Assembly (NCBI GenBank): GCA_017550745.1
Contig: JAFZOG010000129.1
Coordinates: forward strand, 1-33,602
Reading direction: 5' to 3'
Length of the DNA stretch: 33,602 nucleotides
Source of the DNA: Clostridia bacterium
Lineage (GTDB): Bacteria; Bacillota; Clostridia; Christensenellales; Aristaeellaceae
Of this stretch, positions 1 through 7,824 are shown piece by piece (position 1 is the first letter of the stretch; each line of letters begins with the position of its first letter). The notes under the pieces were generated by a model that had not been told where the DNA came from, did no database searches, and saw nothing but the letters and a program-made list of their open reading frames with translations. Both the position numbers and the translations under genes were made by a program.

Positions 1-45
1 GTTTCCGCAGAAACTTGAGAGAAACAGGCAGACTTTCGACGTTAT

Positions 46-171
46 GCTTCTGGCCCGGCGGCTGAAAGCCGCCTGACCGGACGCTTTGCGTCCGGTGAAA
101 GCCAGGGAATAATCCCCAGGGGAAAGCGAGCTTTCCCCTGGGGATTTTCCCGGCTTTCTTGGGCCAGAAGC
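46..171. repeat. Large branched inverted-repeat element (four-way junction)
   Basis: The sequence can fold on itself almost completely. An outer perfect 11-bp stem pairs 46-56 with 161-171. Inside it are a 7-bp hairpin (57-63 with 67-73, loop GAA), a 9-bp hairpin (76-84 with 88-96, loop TTT), and a very long arm. In that arm 97-103 pairs with 152-158, 105-109 with 147-151, and 111-127 perfectly with 130-146. No open reading frame of interest covers it. It could be the end of an upstream transcript, a structured RNA, or a DNA hairpin repeat of the REP type. The pairing is seen directly; the function is unknown. Confidence 0.75.
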
Positions 172-248
172 CGCTAACTTCCGTATCCCCGAATCGACTG
201 GCGAAAAAAGCTGGTTCTACCCAACGAAGTGCTTTCGCCTATTGGGAT

Positions 249-297
249 GCAAGGGATGAAATCCCTTGCCGCAGGTCTGGGCGCGCGCAGCGCCCAG
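249..297. repeat. Two further perfect hairpins in the gene-free start
   Basis: GCAAGGGAT at 249-257 pairs with 261-269 around a GAA loop. CTGGGCGC at 277-284 pairs with 290-297 around five bases. They follow the branched element and precede the radA promoter. Neither has a T-tract behind it, so they are not classical terminators. They may belong to the same hairpin family as 46-171. Confidence 0.6.
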
Positions 298-383
298 CGT
301 ATCCCTTTACTGACTTAAAGTGCCCAATAAAGCATTTTCCTTCGACATTTTCCTGCAAAGGTTGCTATAGCGGCGCGGGTGAA

Positions 384-396
384 AATATGTTATAAT
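384..396 (+). promoter_or_regulatory. Probable radA promoter (extended -10)
   Basis: A perfect TATAAT lies at 391-396, preceded by a TG-containing stretch as in extended -10 promoters, 37 bases before the radA start. No good -35 box is seen at the usual 17-base spacing. Confidence 0.5.
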
Positions 397-432
397 CAGG
401 GCTGGACACAGAAGAGGAACGGAGAGACGGAC

Positions 433-1812
433 ATGCCGAAGAAAAAGACCAGCTACCAGTGCAGCGCCTGCGGGTGGGAGAATCCCCGCTGGATGGGCAA
501 ATGTCCGGAGTGCGGGGCATGGAACACCATGGAGGAAATCATGGCCGCGCCGGAGGAAGCCGCGCCGAAGCAGTACAAGCAGCGGGGCGGCACGGGCAGC
601 AGCGCCATGAAGCTGAAAGAAATCGAGACGGGCAGCCAGGTGTACATTTCCTCCGGCCTGCCGGAGCTGGACCGGGTGCTGGGCGGCGGCATTGTGGAGG
701 GGGCCTTGATGCTGGTGGGCGGAGACCCGGGGATTGGCAAGTCCACGCTGCTGCTGCAGGTATGCCACCATCTGTGCCAAAGGGGAAAGCGGGTGCTGTA
801 TGTCAGCGGAGAGGAAAGCGCCAGGCAGATCAAGCTGCGGGCCCAGCGCCTTGGGGTGGCGGACAGCGACATGATGATCCTCACCGAAAACGCCATGGAC
901 CAGGTGGAGGACAAGCTGCGGGCCGTGGCCCCGGACTTTTGCGTCATCGACTCCATCCAGACCATGTACCGCCCCGAAATGGGCAGCGCGCCGGGCAGCG
1001 TGAGCCAGGTGCGCGAAAGCGCGTCGCTGCTGATGCGCTACGCGAAAACCGAGGGCTGCGCCATCTTTCTGGTGGGGCATGTGACCAAGGAAGGGTCGCT
1101 GGCCGGGCCGCGGGTGCTGGAGCACATGGTGGACGTGGTGCTGTATTTCGAGGGCGACCACCAGCATGAATACCGCCTGCTGCGGGCGGTGAAGAACCGC
1201 TTCGGGTCGGTGAACGAGCTGGGTATTTTTGAAATGACTGGCACGGGGATGCGGGCGGTGAAGAACGCTTCCGAAACGCTTTTATCCCAGCGGGCGAAGG
1301 GGGCCAGCGGCTCCTGCGTGTTCTGCGGCATGGAGGGCAGCCGCCCGATGCTGGTGGACATTCAGGCGCTGGTGACGCAATCCTTCCTGGCCGCGCCGCG
1401 CCGCACGGTGGACGGTATGGATTCCTCCCGGGTGATGCTGCTGCTGGCGGTGATGGAGAAGCGGGCGCGGCTCAAAATGTACAACCGGGACGCTTACATC
1501 AATGTGGCGGGCGGCATGTCGCTGAATGAACCGGCGGCTGACCTGGCCTTCTGCATGGCGGTGGCTTCCTCCTACGCGGACAGGCCTGTGCCCGCGGACT
1601 GGGCGGTGATGGGGGAGGTGGGCCTGGCGGGCGAAGTCCGCGCCATTTCCCAGCTGGAGCGCCGGGTGGCGGAATGCCAGCGCCTGGGCTTCACCCATAT
1701 CCTCTGCCCCCGGGACAGCGCCAGGCACGTCCGCGCCCCCGAGGGCGTCAGCCTCCACGGCGTGGACACCGTGGCCCAGGCCATGGCGGTCCTGGATCTG
1801 ATGGTGAGCTGA
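433..1812 (+). CDS. radA: DNA repair protein RadA (Sms)
   Basis: RadA is a RecA-like ATPase and DNA-branch-migration helicase that acts in recombinational repair in the cytoplasm. The 459-residue protein has the normal family layout. An N-terminal zinc finger has cysteines at 10, 13, 24 and 27. Walker A (GGDPGIGKST) is at 96-105 and the RadA-specific KNRFG motif at 254-258. The C-terminal third resembles a Lon-type domain. The ATG at 433 is chosen because it begins directly before the zinc finger and follows a GGAGA ribosome site. An in-frame ATG at 379 has no such support and would precede or overlap the likely -10 box. The following gene, a YacL-type PIN/TRAM protein, is a frequent neighbour of radA in Bacillota. 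Confidence 0.97.
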   Translation: MPKKKTSYQCSACGWENPRWMGKCPECGAWNTMEEIMAAPEEAAPKQYKQRGGTGSSAMKLKEIETGSQVYISSGLPELDRVLGGGIVEGALMLVGGDPGIGKSTLLLQVCHHLCQRGKRVLYVSGEESARQIKLRAQRLGVADSDMMILTENAMDQVEDKLRAVAPDFCVIDSIQTMYRPEMGSAPGSVSQVRESASLLMRYAKTEGCAIFLVGHVTKEGSLAGPRVLEHMVDVVLYFEGDHQHEYRLLRAVKNRFGSVNELGIFEMTGTGMRAVKNASETLLSQRAKGASGSCVFCGMEGSRPMLVDIQALVTQSFLAAPRRTVDGMDSSRVMLLLAVMEKRARLKMYNRDAYINVAGGMSLNEPAADLAFCMAVASSYADRPVPADWAVMGEVGLAGEVRAISQLERRVAECQRLGFTHILCPRDSARHVRAPEGVSLHGVDTVAQAMAVLDLMVS

Positions 1813-1830
1813 TACTGAAAAAATGATTGG

Positions 1831-1878
1831 GCCGTACTGAAGCAAGCCTGTTTGACCGCTTCGGTACGGCATTTTGTT
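1831..1878 (+). terminator. Terminator or attenuator hairpin after radA
   Basis: GCCGTACTGAAGC at 1831-1843 pairs with 1858-1870 (13 pairs including one G-T), followed by ATTTTGTT. It ends about a dozen bases before the next gene's start, inside its ribosome-site region. It therefore probably reduces rather than blocks expression of the downstream gene. Confidence 0.65.
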
Positions 1879-1890
1879 ATTGGAGGTTGT

Positions 1891-2742
1891 ATGGAACGGA
1901 ATGCTTTTCCTGTTTATTCCAGGCATTTTTGGAAGCTGTCAGGCGCTTTCTTTGGCGCTTTGCTGGCCGCGCTGCTGATGCAGCCGTTGCGCCTGCTGCC
2001 TCCGGGCTGGGGCGCCGGGCTGGCCGCGGTGGCGCTGTACGGCGGCTTGATGCTGACGGGCGCAAGAACAGGCGCGCGGTACGCCGCCTCCGTGCGCGTG
2101 AAAAGCGCCGTGGCCCAGAGCGCGCCGGAGGCCTGCCCCAAGGTGCTGGACACGTCGGTGATCATCGACGGGCGGGTGTTGGATATCTGCAAGGCGGGGT
2201 TTCTGGAAGGGGAGCTGGTGATCCCCTCCTTCGTGCTGGACGAGCTGCGCCACATCGCCGACAGCGCCGATTCCCTGCGCCGCGCCCGGGGCCGCCGGGG
2301 GCTGGACATCCTGAAAAAAATCCGGGAGGAGCTGGAATGCCCCGTCCGCATCGAGGAAGAGGAGGACACCGGCGAAGCGGAGGTGGACGTGAAGCTGCTG
2401 CGGCTGGCAAAGCGCCTGAACGGCGCGGTGATGACCAATGACTACAATCTGAACAAGGTGGCGGGCATAGCAAAGGTGCCGGTGCTGAACATCAATGAGC
2501 TGGCCGGGGCGCTGCGGCCCGTGGTGCTGCCCGGGGAGGAAATGGCCGTGCGCATCGTGCGCGACGGCAAGGAGCCCGGCCAGGGCGTGGCTTACCTGGA
2601 CGACGGCACCATGGTGGTGGTGGAGAACGGACGCCGCCGGGTGGGGGAGACATTGGACGTGGAAGTGACCACCGTGCTGCAAACCAGCGCGGGCAGGATG
2701 ATTTTCACCCGGATCAAGACCCCGGAGCCGAAAGCAATATAA
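1891..2742 (+). CDS. PIN/TRAM domain membrane protein, YacL-like
   Basis: The 283-residue protein begins with a hydrophobic region (about residues 10-50, probably two membrane passes), shorter than in typical YacL proteins, which usually have four. A PIN nuclease-type domain follows (about 84-200) with the acidic residue D87 in [11 protein letters not shown] and a later [10 protein letters not shown] motif. A TRAM domain, a predicted RNA/nucleic-acid binder, covers about 215-275. The family is widespread in Bacillota and Cyanobacteria but its substrate is not established. The ATG at 1891 follows GGAGG closely; an upstream in-frame ATG at 1852 lies within the terminator hairpin. The usual following gene ispD is absent; the arginine operon follows instead. 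Confidence 0.88.
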   Translation: MERNAFPVYSRHFWKLSGAFFGALLAALLMQPLRLLPPGWGAGLAAVALYGGLMLTGARTGARYAASVRVKSAVAQSAPEACPKVLDTSVIIDGRVLDICKAGFLEGELVIPSFVLDELRHIADSADSLRRARGRRGLDILKKIREELECPVRIEEEEDTGEAEVDVKLLRLAKRLNGAVMTNDYNLNKVAGIAKVPVLNINELAGALRPVVLPGEEMAVRIVRDGKEPGQGVAYLDDGTMVVVENGRRRVGETLDVEVTTVLQTSAGRMIFTRIKTPEPKAI

Positions 2743-2826
2743 TGCGTAAAACCGACCATAATATACATTAAAACAATAAAGATGCAAATTTGAAAATTTA
2801 AAATCCTTAAAATTCAATTATTTTGC

Positions 2827-2855
2827 TTGACGAACAGTGTATAAATATGTATAAT
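2827..2855 (+). promoter_or_regulatory. Promoter of the arginine operon
   Basis: TTGACG at 2827-2832 and TATAAT at 2850-2855 are separated by exactly 17 bases, with a TG two bases before the -10. It lies in a sharply AT-rich gap and is one of the best promoter matches in the window. Confidence 0.85.
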
Positions 2856-2868
2856 ATACGTACACTGT
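2834..2868. promoter_or_regulatory. Candidate operator (ArgR-type) over the arg promoter
   Basis: ACAGTGTA at 2834-2841 and TACACTGT at 2861-2868 form a perfect 8-base inverted repeat. The AT-rich interior is partly symmetrical and covers the -10 box and likely transcription start. Position, symmetry and the downstream genes suggest arginine-responsive repression by ArgR. This is inference; I did not match a defined ARG box. Confidence 0.5.
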
Positions 2869-2912
2869 CTCTTTAGCATACGGCAGTGAAAGACACGAAG
2901 GAATCAAAAGCC

Positions 2913-3836
2913 ATGACGAAAGTGTTTATTGACGGCGGGGCAGGCACAACGGGGCTGAACATCGTATCCCGGCTCTCCCAGCGAAACGATATAGAGCTGA
3001 TCACGCTTCCGGAGGAAACCCGGAAGGATCCGTCCGCCCGGAAGGAAGCGCTGAACGCGGCGGATATCGCCTTTCTCTGCCTGCCGGATGACGCGGCGCG
3101 GGAAGCGGCGTCCATGATCGAAAACGGGCATACCGCCGTGATCGACACCTCCACCGCCCACCGGGTGGCGCCGGGCTGGGTATACGGCTTTCCGGAGCTG
3201 AAGGGGAAGCGGGCAATGATTCAGGCAAGCAAACGCATTGCCAACCCCGGCTGCCATGCCAGCGGATTCATCGCTCTGGTCGCTCCGCTTATATCGGAGG
3301 GAGCGCTCTCTCCGGACGCGGCGCTGGCCTGCTTCTCCCTGACCGGCTATTCCGGCGGCGGGAAAAAGATGATCGCGGAGTACGAAGCCGGGGAGCGGGA
3401 CCCGCTGCTGGACGCGCCGCGGCAGTACGGCCTTTCCCAAGCCCACAAGCACCTTCCCGAAATGAAGGCCGTCTGCGGGCTGGACACCGCGCCTGTCTTC
3501 TGCCCCATCGTGGCCCCGTATTATGCGGGCATGGAGGTGACGGTGCCGCTGTTCGCGTCTTTGGCGAAAGCGGGCGCGGAGGAAATCAGGGCCATTTACA
3601 AAGGGTATTACAGCCAGGGCGCGGTTCATTTCACGGAAGAGACGGGGGAGGGAGGCTTCCTTTCCGCGGGCGCTTTCGCCGGCCGGGACGACATGGAAAT
3701 CACCGTCAGCGGCAGCGCGGAACGCATCCTGCTCACCGCCCGGTTCGACAACCTGGGCAAAGGCGCGTGCGGCGCGGCCATCCAGAATATGAACCTGCTC
3801 ATCGGCGCGGACGAGTTTGCCGGACTGGTGGTGTGA
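2913..3836 (+). CDS. argC: N-acetyl-gamma-glutamyl-phosphate reductase, short type
   Basis: ArgC reduces N-acetylglutamyl phosphate to the semialdehyde with NADPH, the third step to ornithine. The 307-residue protein belongs to the short (type 2) ArgC group. It has the nucleotide-binding start FIDGGAGTTGL at about residues 4-14 and the catalytic cysteine C114 in ANPGCHASGF. The ATG at 2913 is chosen over the GTG at 2886 because the conserved dinucleotide-binding strand begins immediately after it and GAAGGA lies upstream. It is the first gene of the arginine operon, and the next gene starts four bases after its stop. Confidence 0.95.
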   Translation: MTKVFIDGGAGTTGLNIVSRLSQRNDIELITLPEETRKDPSARKEALNAADIAFLCLPDDAAREAASMIENGHTAVIDTSTAHRVAPGWVYGFPELKGKRAMIQASKRIANPGCHASGFIALVAPLISEGALSPDAALACFSLTGYSGGGKKMIAEYEAGERDPLLDAPRQYGLSQAHKHLPEMKAVCGLDTAPVFCPIVAPYYAGMEVTVPLFASLAKAGAEEIRAIYKGYYSQGAVHFTEETGEGGFLSAGAFAGRDDMEITVSGSAERILLTARFDNLGKGACGAAIQNMNLLIGADEFAGLVV

Positions 3837-3839
3837 GCC

Positions 3840-4295
3840 ATGGGGGACGTGCGGATTTTGCCCATGACGGAGCAGGACTACGACGCGGTACGGGCGCTGT
3901 GGCTCACCATCCGGGGCTTCGGTATCCGGGCGCTGGACGATTCCCGGGAGGACGTGACCCGCTTCATCCGGCGCAACCCCACCACCAGCGTGGTGGCGGT
4001 GGCGGACGGAAAAATCATCGGTTCCATCCTCTGCGGCTCCGACGGGCGCCAGGGCGCGCTGTACCACGTGTGCGTGGCGAAGGAGTACCGCAGGCAGGGC
4101 ATCGGCACCCGGATGGTGGGCTACTGCATGCAGCAGCTCAGGGAGATGGGCATCAACAAAGTGGGCCTCATCGCCTTTACCGCCAACGAGGCGGGCAACG
4201 CCTTCTGGAAACAGATCGGCTGGAAAAAGTCCGACGTGAATTATTATGAGTTTGTGCTGAATGAGAAGAATATCACACAGTTCGTGGAAAACTGA
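3840..4295 (+). CDS. GNAT acetyltransferase inside the arginine operon
   Basis: A single-domain GNAT protein of 151 residues. The acetyl-CoA-binding loop is seen as VAKEYRRQGIGTRM near the middle, followed by the usual NEAGNAFWKQIGW segment typical of the fold's second half. It begins four bases after argC and ends shortly before argJ, so it is cotranscribed with arginine genes. This suggests a role as a small stand-alone N-acetylglutamate synthase that primes or replenishes the acetyl cycle. That substrate is inference from position only; a protein or amine acetyltransferase carried in the operon remains possible. Confidence 0.85.
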   Translation: MGDVRILPMTEQDYDAVRALWLTIRGFGIRALDDSREDVTRFIRRNPTTSVVAVADGKIIGSILCGSDGRQGALYHVCVAKEYRRQGIGTRMVGYCMQQLREMGINKVGLIAFTANEAGNAFWKQIGWKKSDVNYYEFVLNEKNITQFVEN

Positions 4296-4330
4296 GCGCT
4301 GCGCGTGATATGAGCAAAGGAGCGGCAAAG

Positions 4331-5578
4331 ATGAGATACAAGAAGGTTTCGGGCGGTATTACGACGCCAAAGGGGTTCCGGGCCGCGTGCTGCGCGGCGG
4401 GCATCAAATACAGGAACCGCACCGATATGGCCATGATTTTCAGCGATGTTCCCTGCGCCGCGGCGGGCACCTTTACCACCAACAAGGTGAAGGCCGCGCC
4501 GGTGCTGTGGGACATGGACGTGATATATAAACATAAAACGGCGCAGGCTGTGGTGGTCAACGCGGGCATCGCCAACGCCGCCACGGGCAAAACCGGCCTG
4601 GACATCTGCGGGAAAACGGCGGACTTCGCGGCGCAGGCATTGGGCATTCCCGCTTCCTCCGTGCTGCTGGGCTCCACGGGCGTGATCGGCCCGAACCTGC
4701 CCATCGACCGCATCACGGCGGGCATTGCGGACATGGCGAAAAACCTGTCCGGCACCCTGGAAGCGGGCACCGCCGCAAGCCGCGCCATCATGACCACCGA
4801 TACGGTGAACAAGGAATTCGCCGTGGAGTTTTCCCTCCCCGACCCGGAGGGCAGCGGAACCGTGACCGTGCGCATGGGCGGCATGAGCAAGGGCTCGGGC
4901 ATGATCCATCCCAATATGTGCACGATGCTGGGCTATATCACCACCGACTGCCTGATCGACCAGGCGCTGCTGCAAAAGGCGGTGAGCGCCGCGGTGGCGG
5001 ATACCTTCAACATGATTACCGTGGACGGCGACACCAGCACCAACGATACCCTGTTGGCGCTGGCCAACGGCCAGGCAGGGAACAGGCCCGTCACGGCGGA
5101 GGATGAAAGCTATCAAATTTTCTGCGAAGCGCTGTTCTCCATCTGCCATGACCTGGCCGTAAAGATGGCGGGGGACGGCGAAGGGGCCACCCACCTGCTG
5201 GAAATGCGGGTGTACAACGCGGACACCAGGGAAAACGCCAGGATCCTGGCCAAATCCGTGGTGGGCTCCTCGCTGGTGAAGGCCATGGTGTTCGGCAAGG
5301 ACGCCAACTGCGGGCGTATCCTGTGCGCCCTGGGCTACGCCGGGCCGGATTTCGACCCCGCGAAAATCCAGGTTTATCTTCACGGCGAAAAGGACACCCT
5401 CTGCTTCTATCGGGACGGCTGCGTGCAGACGTTTGACGAAGACCTGGCTTTGGCCATCCTTTCCGAAACCGCCGTGCGCTTTTCCTGCAATATGAACATG
5501 GGCACGGCGGAAGCCACCGCCTGGGGCTGCGACCTGACCTATGATTACGTCAAAATCAACGGGGATTATAGGACGTAA
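4331..5578 (+). CDS. argJ: Glutamate N-acetyltransferase / ornithine acetyltransferase
   Basis: ArgJ moves the acetyl group from N-acetylornithine to glutamate, closing the acetyl cycle; some members also use acetyl-CoA. The 415-residue precursor is of normal length. The self-cleavage and nucleophile site is at T198 in KGSGMIHPNMCTML, so it should split into an alpha chain of 197 residues and a beta chain of 218. The residue before the nucleophile is Cys197 where most members I recall have Ala. The ATG at 4331 has an AAAGGAG ribosome site eight bases upstream; the ATG at 4310 does not. Confidence 0.95.
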   Translation: MRYKKVSGGITTPKGFRAACCAAGIKYRNRTDMAMIFSDVPCAAAGTFTTNKVKAAPVLWDMDVIYKHKTAQAVVVNAGIANAATGKTGLDICGKTADFAAQALGIPASSVLLGSTGVIGPNLPIDRITAGIADMAKNLSGTLEAGTAASRAIMTTDTVNKEFAVEFSLPDPEGSGTVTVRMGGMSKGSGMIHPNMCTMLGYITTDCLIDQALLQKAVSAAVADTFNMITVDGDTSTNDTLLALANGQAGNRPVTAEDESYQIFCEALFSICHDLAVKMAGDGEGATHLLEMRVYNADTRENARILAKSVVGSSLVKAMVFGKDANCGRILCALGYAGPDFDPAKIQVYLHGEKDTLCFYRDGCVQTFDEDLALAILSETAVRFSCNMNMGTAEATAWGCDLTYDYVKINGDYRT

Positions 5579-5633
5579 AACAATCTGCGGCACTGATTCC
5601 GTGTTTTTGGCTGAGGATCTGACAGGAGGCTTT

Positions 5634-6503
5634 ATGGATATACAGTTTTCCAACGCCCAGCGGGCGGAGGTATTGACCCAGGCCCTGCCCTACATCAAGC
5701 GGTACGTCGGCAAGATCGTGGTGGTGAAATACGGCGGCAACGCCATGGTGAACGAGCAGCTCAAGCAGCAGGTGATGGAGGATATCGTGCTGCTGTGGCT
5801 CATCGGCGTCAAGGTGGTGCTGGTGCACGGCGGCGGGCCGGAAATCAGCGACATGATGAAGAAGCTGGGCAAGCAGCCGGAATTTGTGGACGGCCTGCGG
5901 GTCACCGACCAGGAGACGGTGGATATCGTGCAGATGGTGCTGGCGGGCAAAGTCAATAAAACCCTGGTGAACCTGCTGGAAATGAAGGGCGGGCGGGCCA
6001 TCGGCCTGTCCGGCATGGATGGGCGGCTGATCGAGGCCAAGGTGAAGGATACGCGCCTGGGCTTCGTGGGCGAGGTGACGAAAATCCACATCGGCCCGGT
6101 GCACGACCTGCTGGATAAGGGCTATATCCCCGTGGTGTCCACCGTGGGCTGTGACCGGCAGGGCAACGCCTACAACATCAACGGCGACACCGCCGCCGCC
6201 CACATCGCCGGGGCGCTGAACGCGGAACGCCTGATCATGATGACGGATATCGCGGGCATCCTGCGGGACAAGGACGATCCGTCCACCCTGATCCCCGAAA
6301 TCACCCTGAGCCAGGCCAAGGAGCTCTACGCCAGCGGCGTGATCTCCGGCGGAATGATCCCCAAGGTGGACTGCTGCGTGACAGCGCTCCACGCCGGAGT
6401 GAAGAACGTGGTCATCATGGACGGCCGGGTGCCCCACTCCATCCTCATGGAGCTGCTCACCAACGAAGGCGCGGGCACATGGATTCGGAGGGACGAAGCA
6501 TGA
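5634..6503 (+). CDS. argB: Acetylglutamate kinase
   Basis: ArgB phosphorylates N-acetylglutamate with ATP, the second step to ornithine and usually the point of arginine feedback. The 289-residue protein shows the amino-acid-kinase signatures: the VVKYGGNAMVN glycine loop near residues 22-32, LVHGGGPEIS, and later INGDTAAAHIA and GGMIPKV. The ATG at 5634 follows AGGAGG at 5624-5629. The stop TGA overlaps the next gene's ATG as ATGA, indicating translational coupling with argD. Whether it is arginine-sensitive cannot be told safely from the sequence. Confidence 0.96.
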   Translation: MDIQFSNAQRAEVLTQALPYIKRYVGKIVVVKYGGNAMVNEQLKQQVMEDIVLLWLIGVKVVLVHGGGPEISDMMKKLGKQPEFVDGLRVTDQETVDIVQMVLAGKVNKTLVNLLEMKGGRAIGLSGMDGRLIEAKVKDTRLGFVGEVTKIHIGPVHDLLDKGYIPVVSTVGCDRQGNAYNINGDTAAAHIAGALNAERLIMMTDIAGILRDKDDPSTLIPEITLSQAKELYASGVISGGMIPKVDCCVTALHAGVKNVVIMDGRVPHSILMELLTNEGAGTWIRRDEA

Positions 6504-7675
6504 ATACAAAGGAATTGGACGCCGCCTATGTAGCGCCGACCTACAAGCGTTTTCCCCTGGAAATCGTCAGCGGGAAGGGCTCGGTCGTGCAGGATGAAAA
6601 CGGGAAAGAATATATCGACCTGGGCAGCGGCATCGCCGTCACCAGCTTCGGCGTGGCGGACAGCGTATGGCAGCAGGCGGTGATCGACCAGATCGGCAAA
6701 GTGCAGCACATGTCCAACCTGTACTATACCGCGCCCTGCGCGAAGCTGGCGGAGATGCTGTGCCAGAAAACCGGGATGAAAAAGGTGTTCTTTTCCAATT
6801 CCGGCGCGGAGAGCAACGAGTGCGCCATCAAAGCCGCGCGGAAATACGCCGCAGAAGCCCACGGCCCGGACTGCTTCACCATCGTGACGCTGAAAAACAG
6901 CTTCCACGGCCGCACCGTCACCACCCTGTCCGCCACGGGCCAGGAGCATTATCACGAGCTGTTCCGGCCCCTGACTCCCGGCTTTGTCCATGTGACCGCC
7001 GGGGACATGGACGAGCTGAAGGCGCTGGCTGAGCATACGAAGATCGCCGGTATCCTCATCGAGTGCGTCCAGGGCGAGGGCGGCGTGGTGCCGCTTTCCA
7101 AGGACTATGTCCGGGACGTTGCCGCGCTGTGCGGCGAAAAGGATATCCTGCTCATGGTGGACGAGGTGCAGACCGGCAACGGACGCACGGGCGAGCTGTA
7201 CGCCTACATGCACTACGGCATCCGGCCGGACATCGTTTCCACCGCCAAGGGCCTGGCGGGGGGCCTGCCCCTGGGCGCGACGCTGCTGGGGGAAAAGGTG
7301 CAGCACGTGTTCGGCTTCGGCGACCACGGCTCCACCTTCGGGGGCAATCCCGTGTCCTGCGCCGCCGCGCTGAGCGTGCTTTCCCGCATCGACGGTCAGC
7401 TGCTGGCGGAAATCAGGGAAAAGAGCGCGTATCTCTTTGATACGTTCAGGGACGCTCCCGGTATTGCGTCTGTGTCCGGCCTGGGCCTGATGATCGGGCT
7501 GAAAACAGAAAAGCCCGCGGGCCAGGTGGTGGCCGCATGCATGGAGCAGGGCGTGCTGTGCCTGACAGCCAAGGACAAGGTGCGCCTCCTGCCCGCGCTG
7601 AATATCCCCATGCAAACGCTGCAAAAAGCGGCGGAGATCATCAAAGCCGTCTGCGCGGAGCAGGGCGGATGCTAA
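6500..7675 (+). CDS. argD: Acetylornithine aminotransferase
   Basis: ArgD is a PLP-dependent class III aminotransferase that converts N-acetylglutamate semialdehyde to N-acetylornithine. The 391-residue protein has the PLP lysine K250 in STAKGLAGG. It also has the phosphate-binding SNSGAESNECAIK stretch and the VDEVQTGNGRTG segment holding the PLP-nitrogen aspartate. The start at 6500 overlaps the argB stop by four bases and has GGAGGG upstream. It is the last gene of the operon and is closed by a strong terminator. No argF, argG or argH is in the window. Confidence 0.95.
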   Translation: MNTKELDAAYVAPTYKRFPLEIVSGKGSVVQDENGKEYIDLGSGIAVTSFGVADSVWQQAVIDQIGKVQHMSNLYYTAPCAKLAEMLCQKTGMKKVFFSNSGAESNECAIKAARKYAAEAHGPDCFTIVTLKNSFHGRTVTTLSATGQEHYHELFRPLTPGFVHVTAGDMDELKALAEHTKIAGILIECVQGEGGVVPLSKDYVRDVAALCGEKDILLMVDEVQTGNGRTGELYAYMHYGIRPDIVSTAKGLAGGLPLGATLLGEKVQHVFGFGDHGSTFGGNPVSCAAALSVLSRIDGQLLAEIREKSAYLFDTFRDAPGIASVSGLGLMIGLKTEKPAGQVVAACMEQGVLCLTAKDKVRLLPALNIPMQTLQKAAEIIKAVCAEQGGC

Positions 7676-7691
7676 GCTAAATGCTTGTATA

Positions 7692-7739
7692 AAAGGGTTT
7701 TGGATTTCCAAAAAGATCCAAAACCTTTAATTTTTTTTT
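7692..7739 (+). terminator. Rho-independent terminator of the arg operon
   Basis: GGTTTTGGAT at 7696-7705 pairs perfectly with 7716-7725, with weaker A-T/G-T extension outward, followed by a run of nine T at 7731-7739. Confidence 0.92.
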
Positions 7740-7806
7740 ACCGAAAAATGAAAAAACTGCCGCCGATACGAAAATCCCTGATTTTCCTATAGAAAAGCGC
7801 GGCCTT

Positions 7807-7818
7807 GTATGGTATAAT
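7807..7818 (+). promoter_or_regulatory. Probable promoter of the polysaccharide operon
   Basis: TATAAT at 7813-7818 is preceded by TGG, giving an extended -10. No convincing -35 lies at 16-18 bases. Transcription from here would give a leader of about 340 bases before the first gene. Confidence 0.5.
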
Positions 7819-7824
7819 GAAATG

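Noticed and set aside
46-297. CRISPR array or tRNA cluster
   Set aside because: The hairpins differ in sequence and spacing, there are no regular direct repeats with spacers, and no tRNA T-loop or anticodon pattern is present.
159-395. Open frame of 78 codons upstream of radA
   Set aside because: It runs through perfect hairpins and the radA -10 box, with no ribosome site or recognisable sequence.
2904-4328. Long open frame on the minus strand (474 codons), and similar ones at 307-1167, 1939-2817, 4244-5653, 6326-7711 and 28095-29330
   Set aside because: They lie opposite well-recognised genes, show no family motifs, and are typical antisense shadows of GC-rich coding sequence (histidine/glycine/glutamine-rich products).
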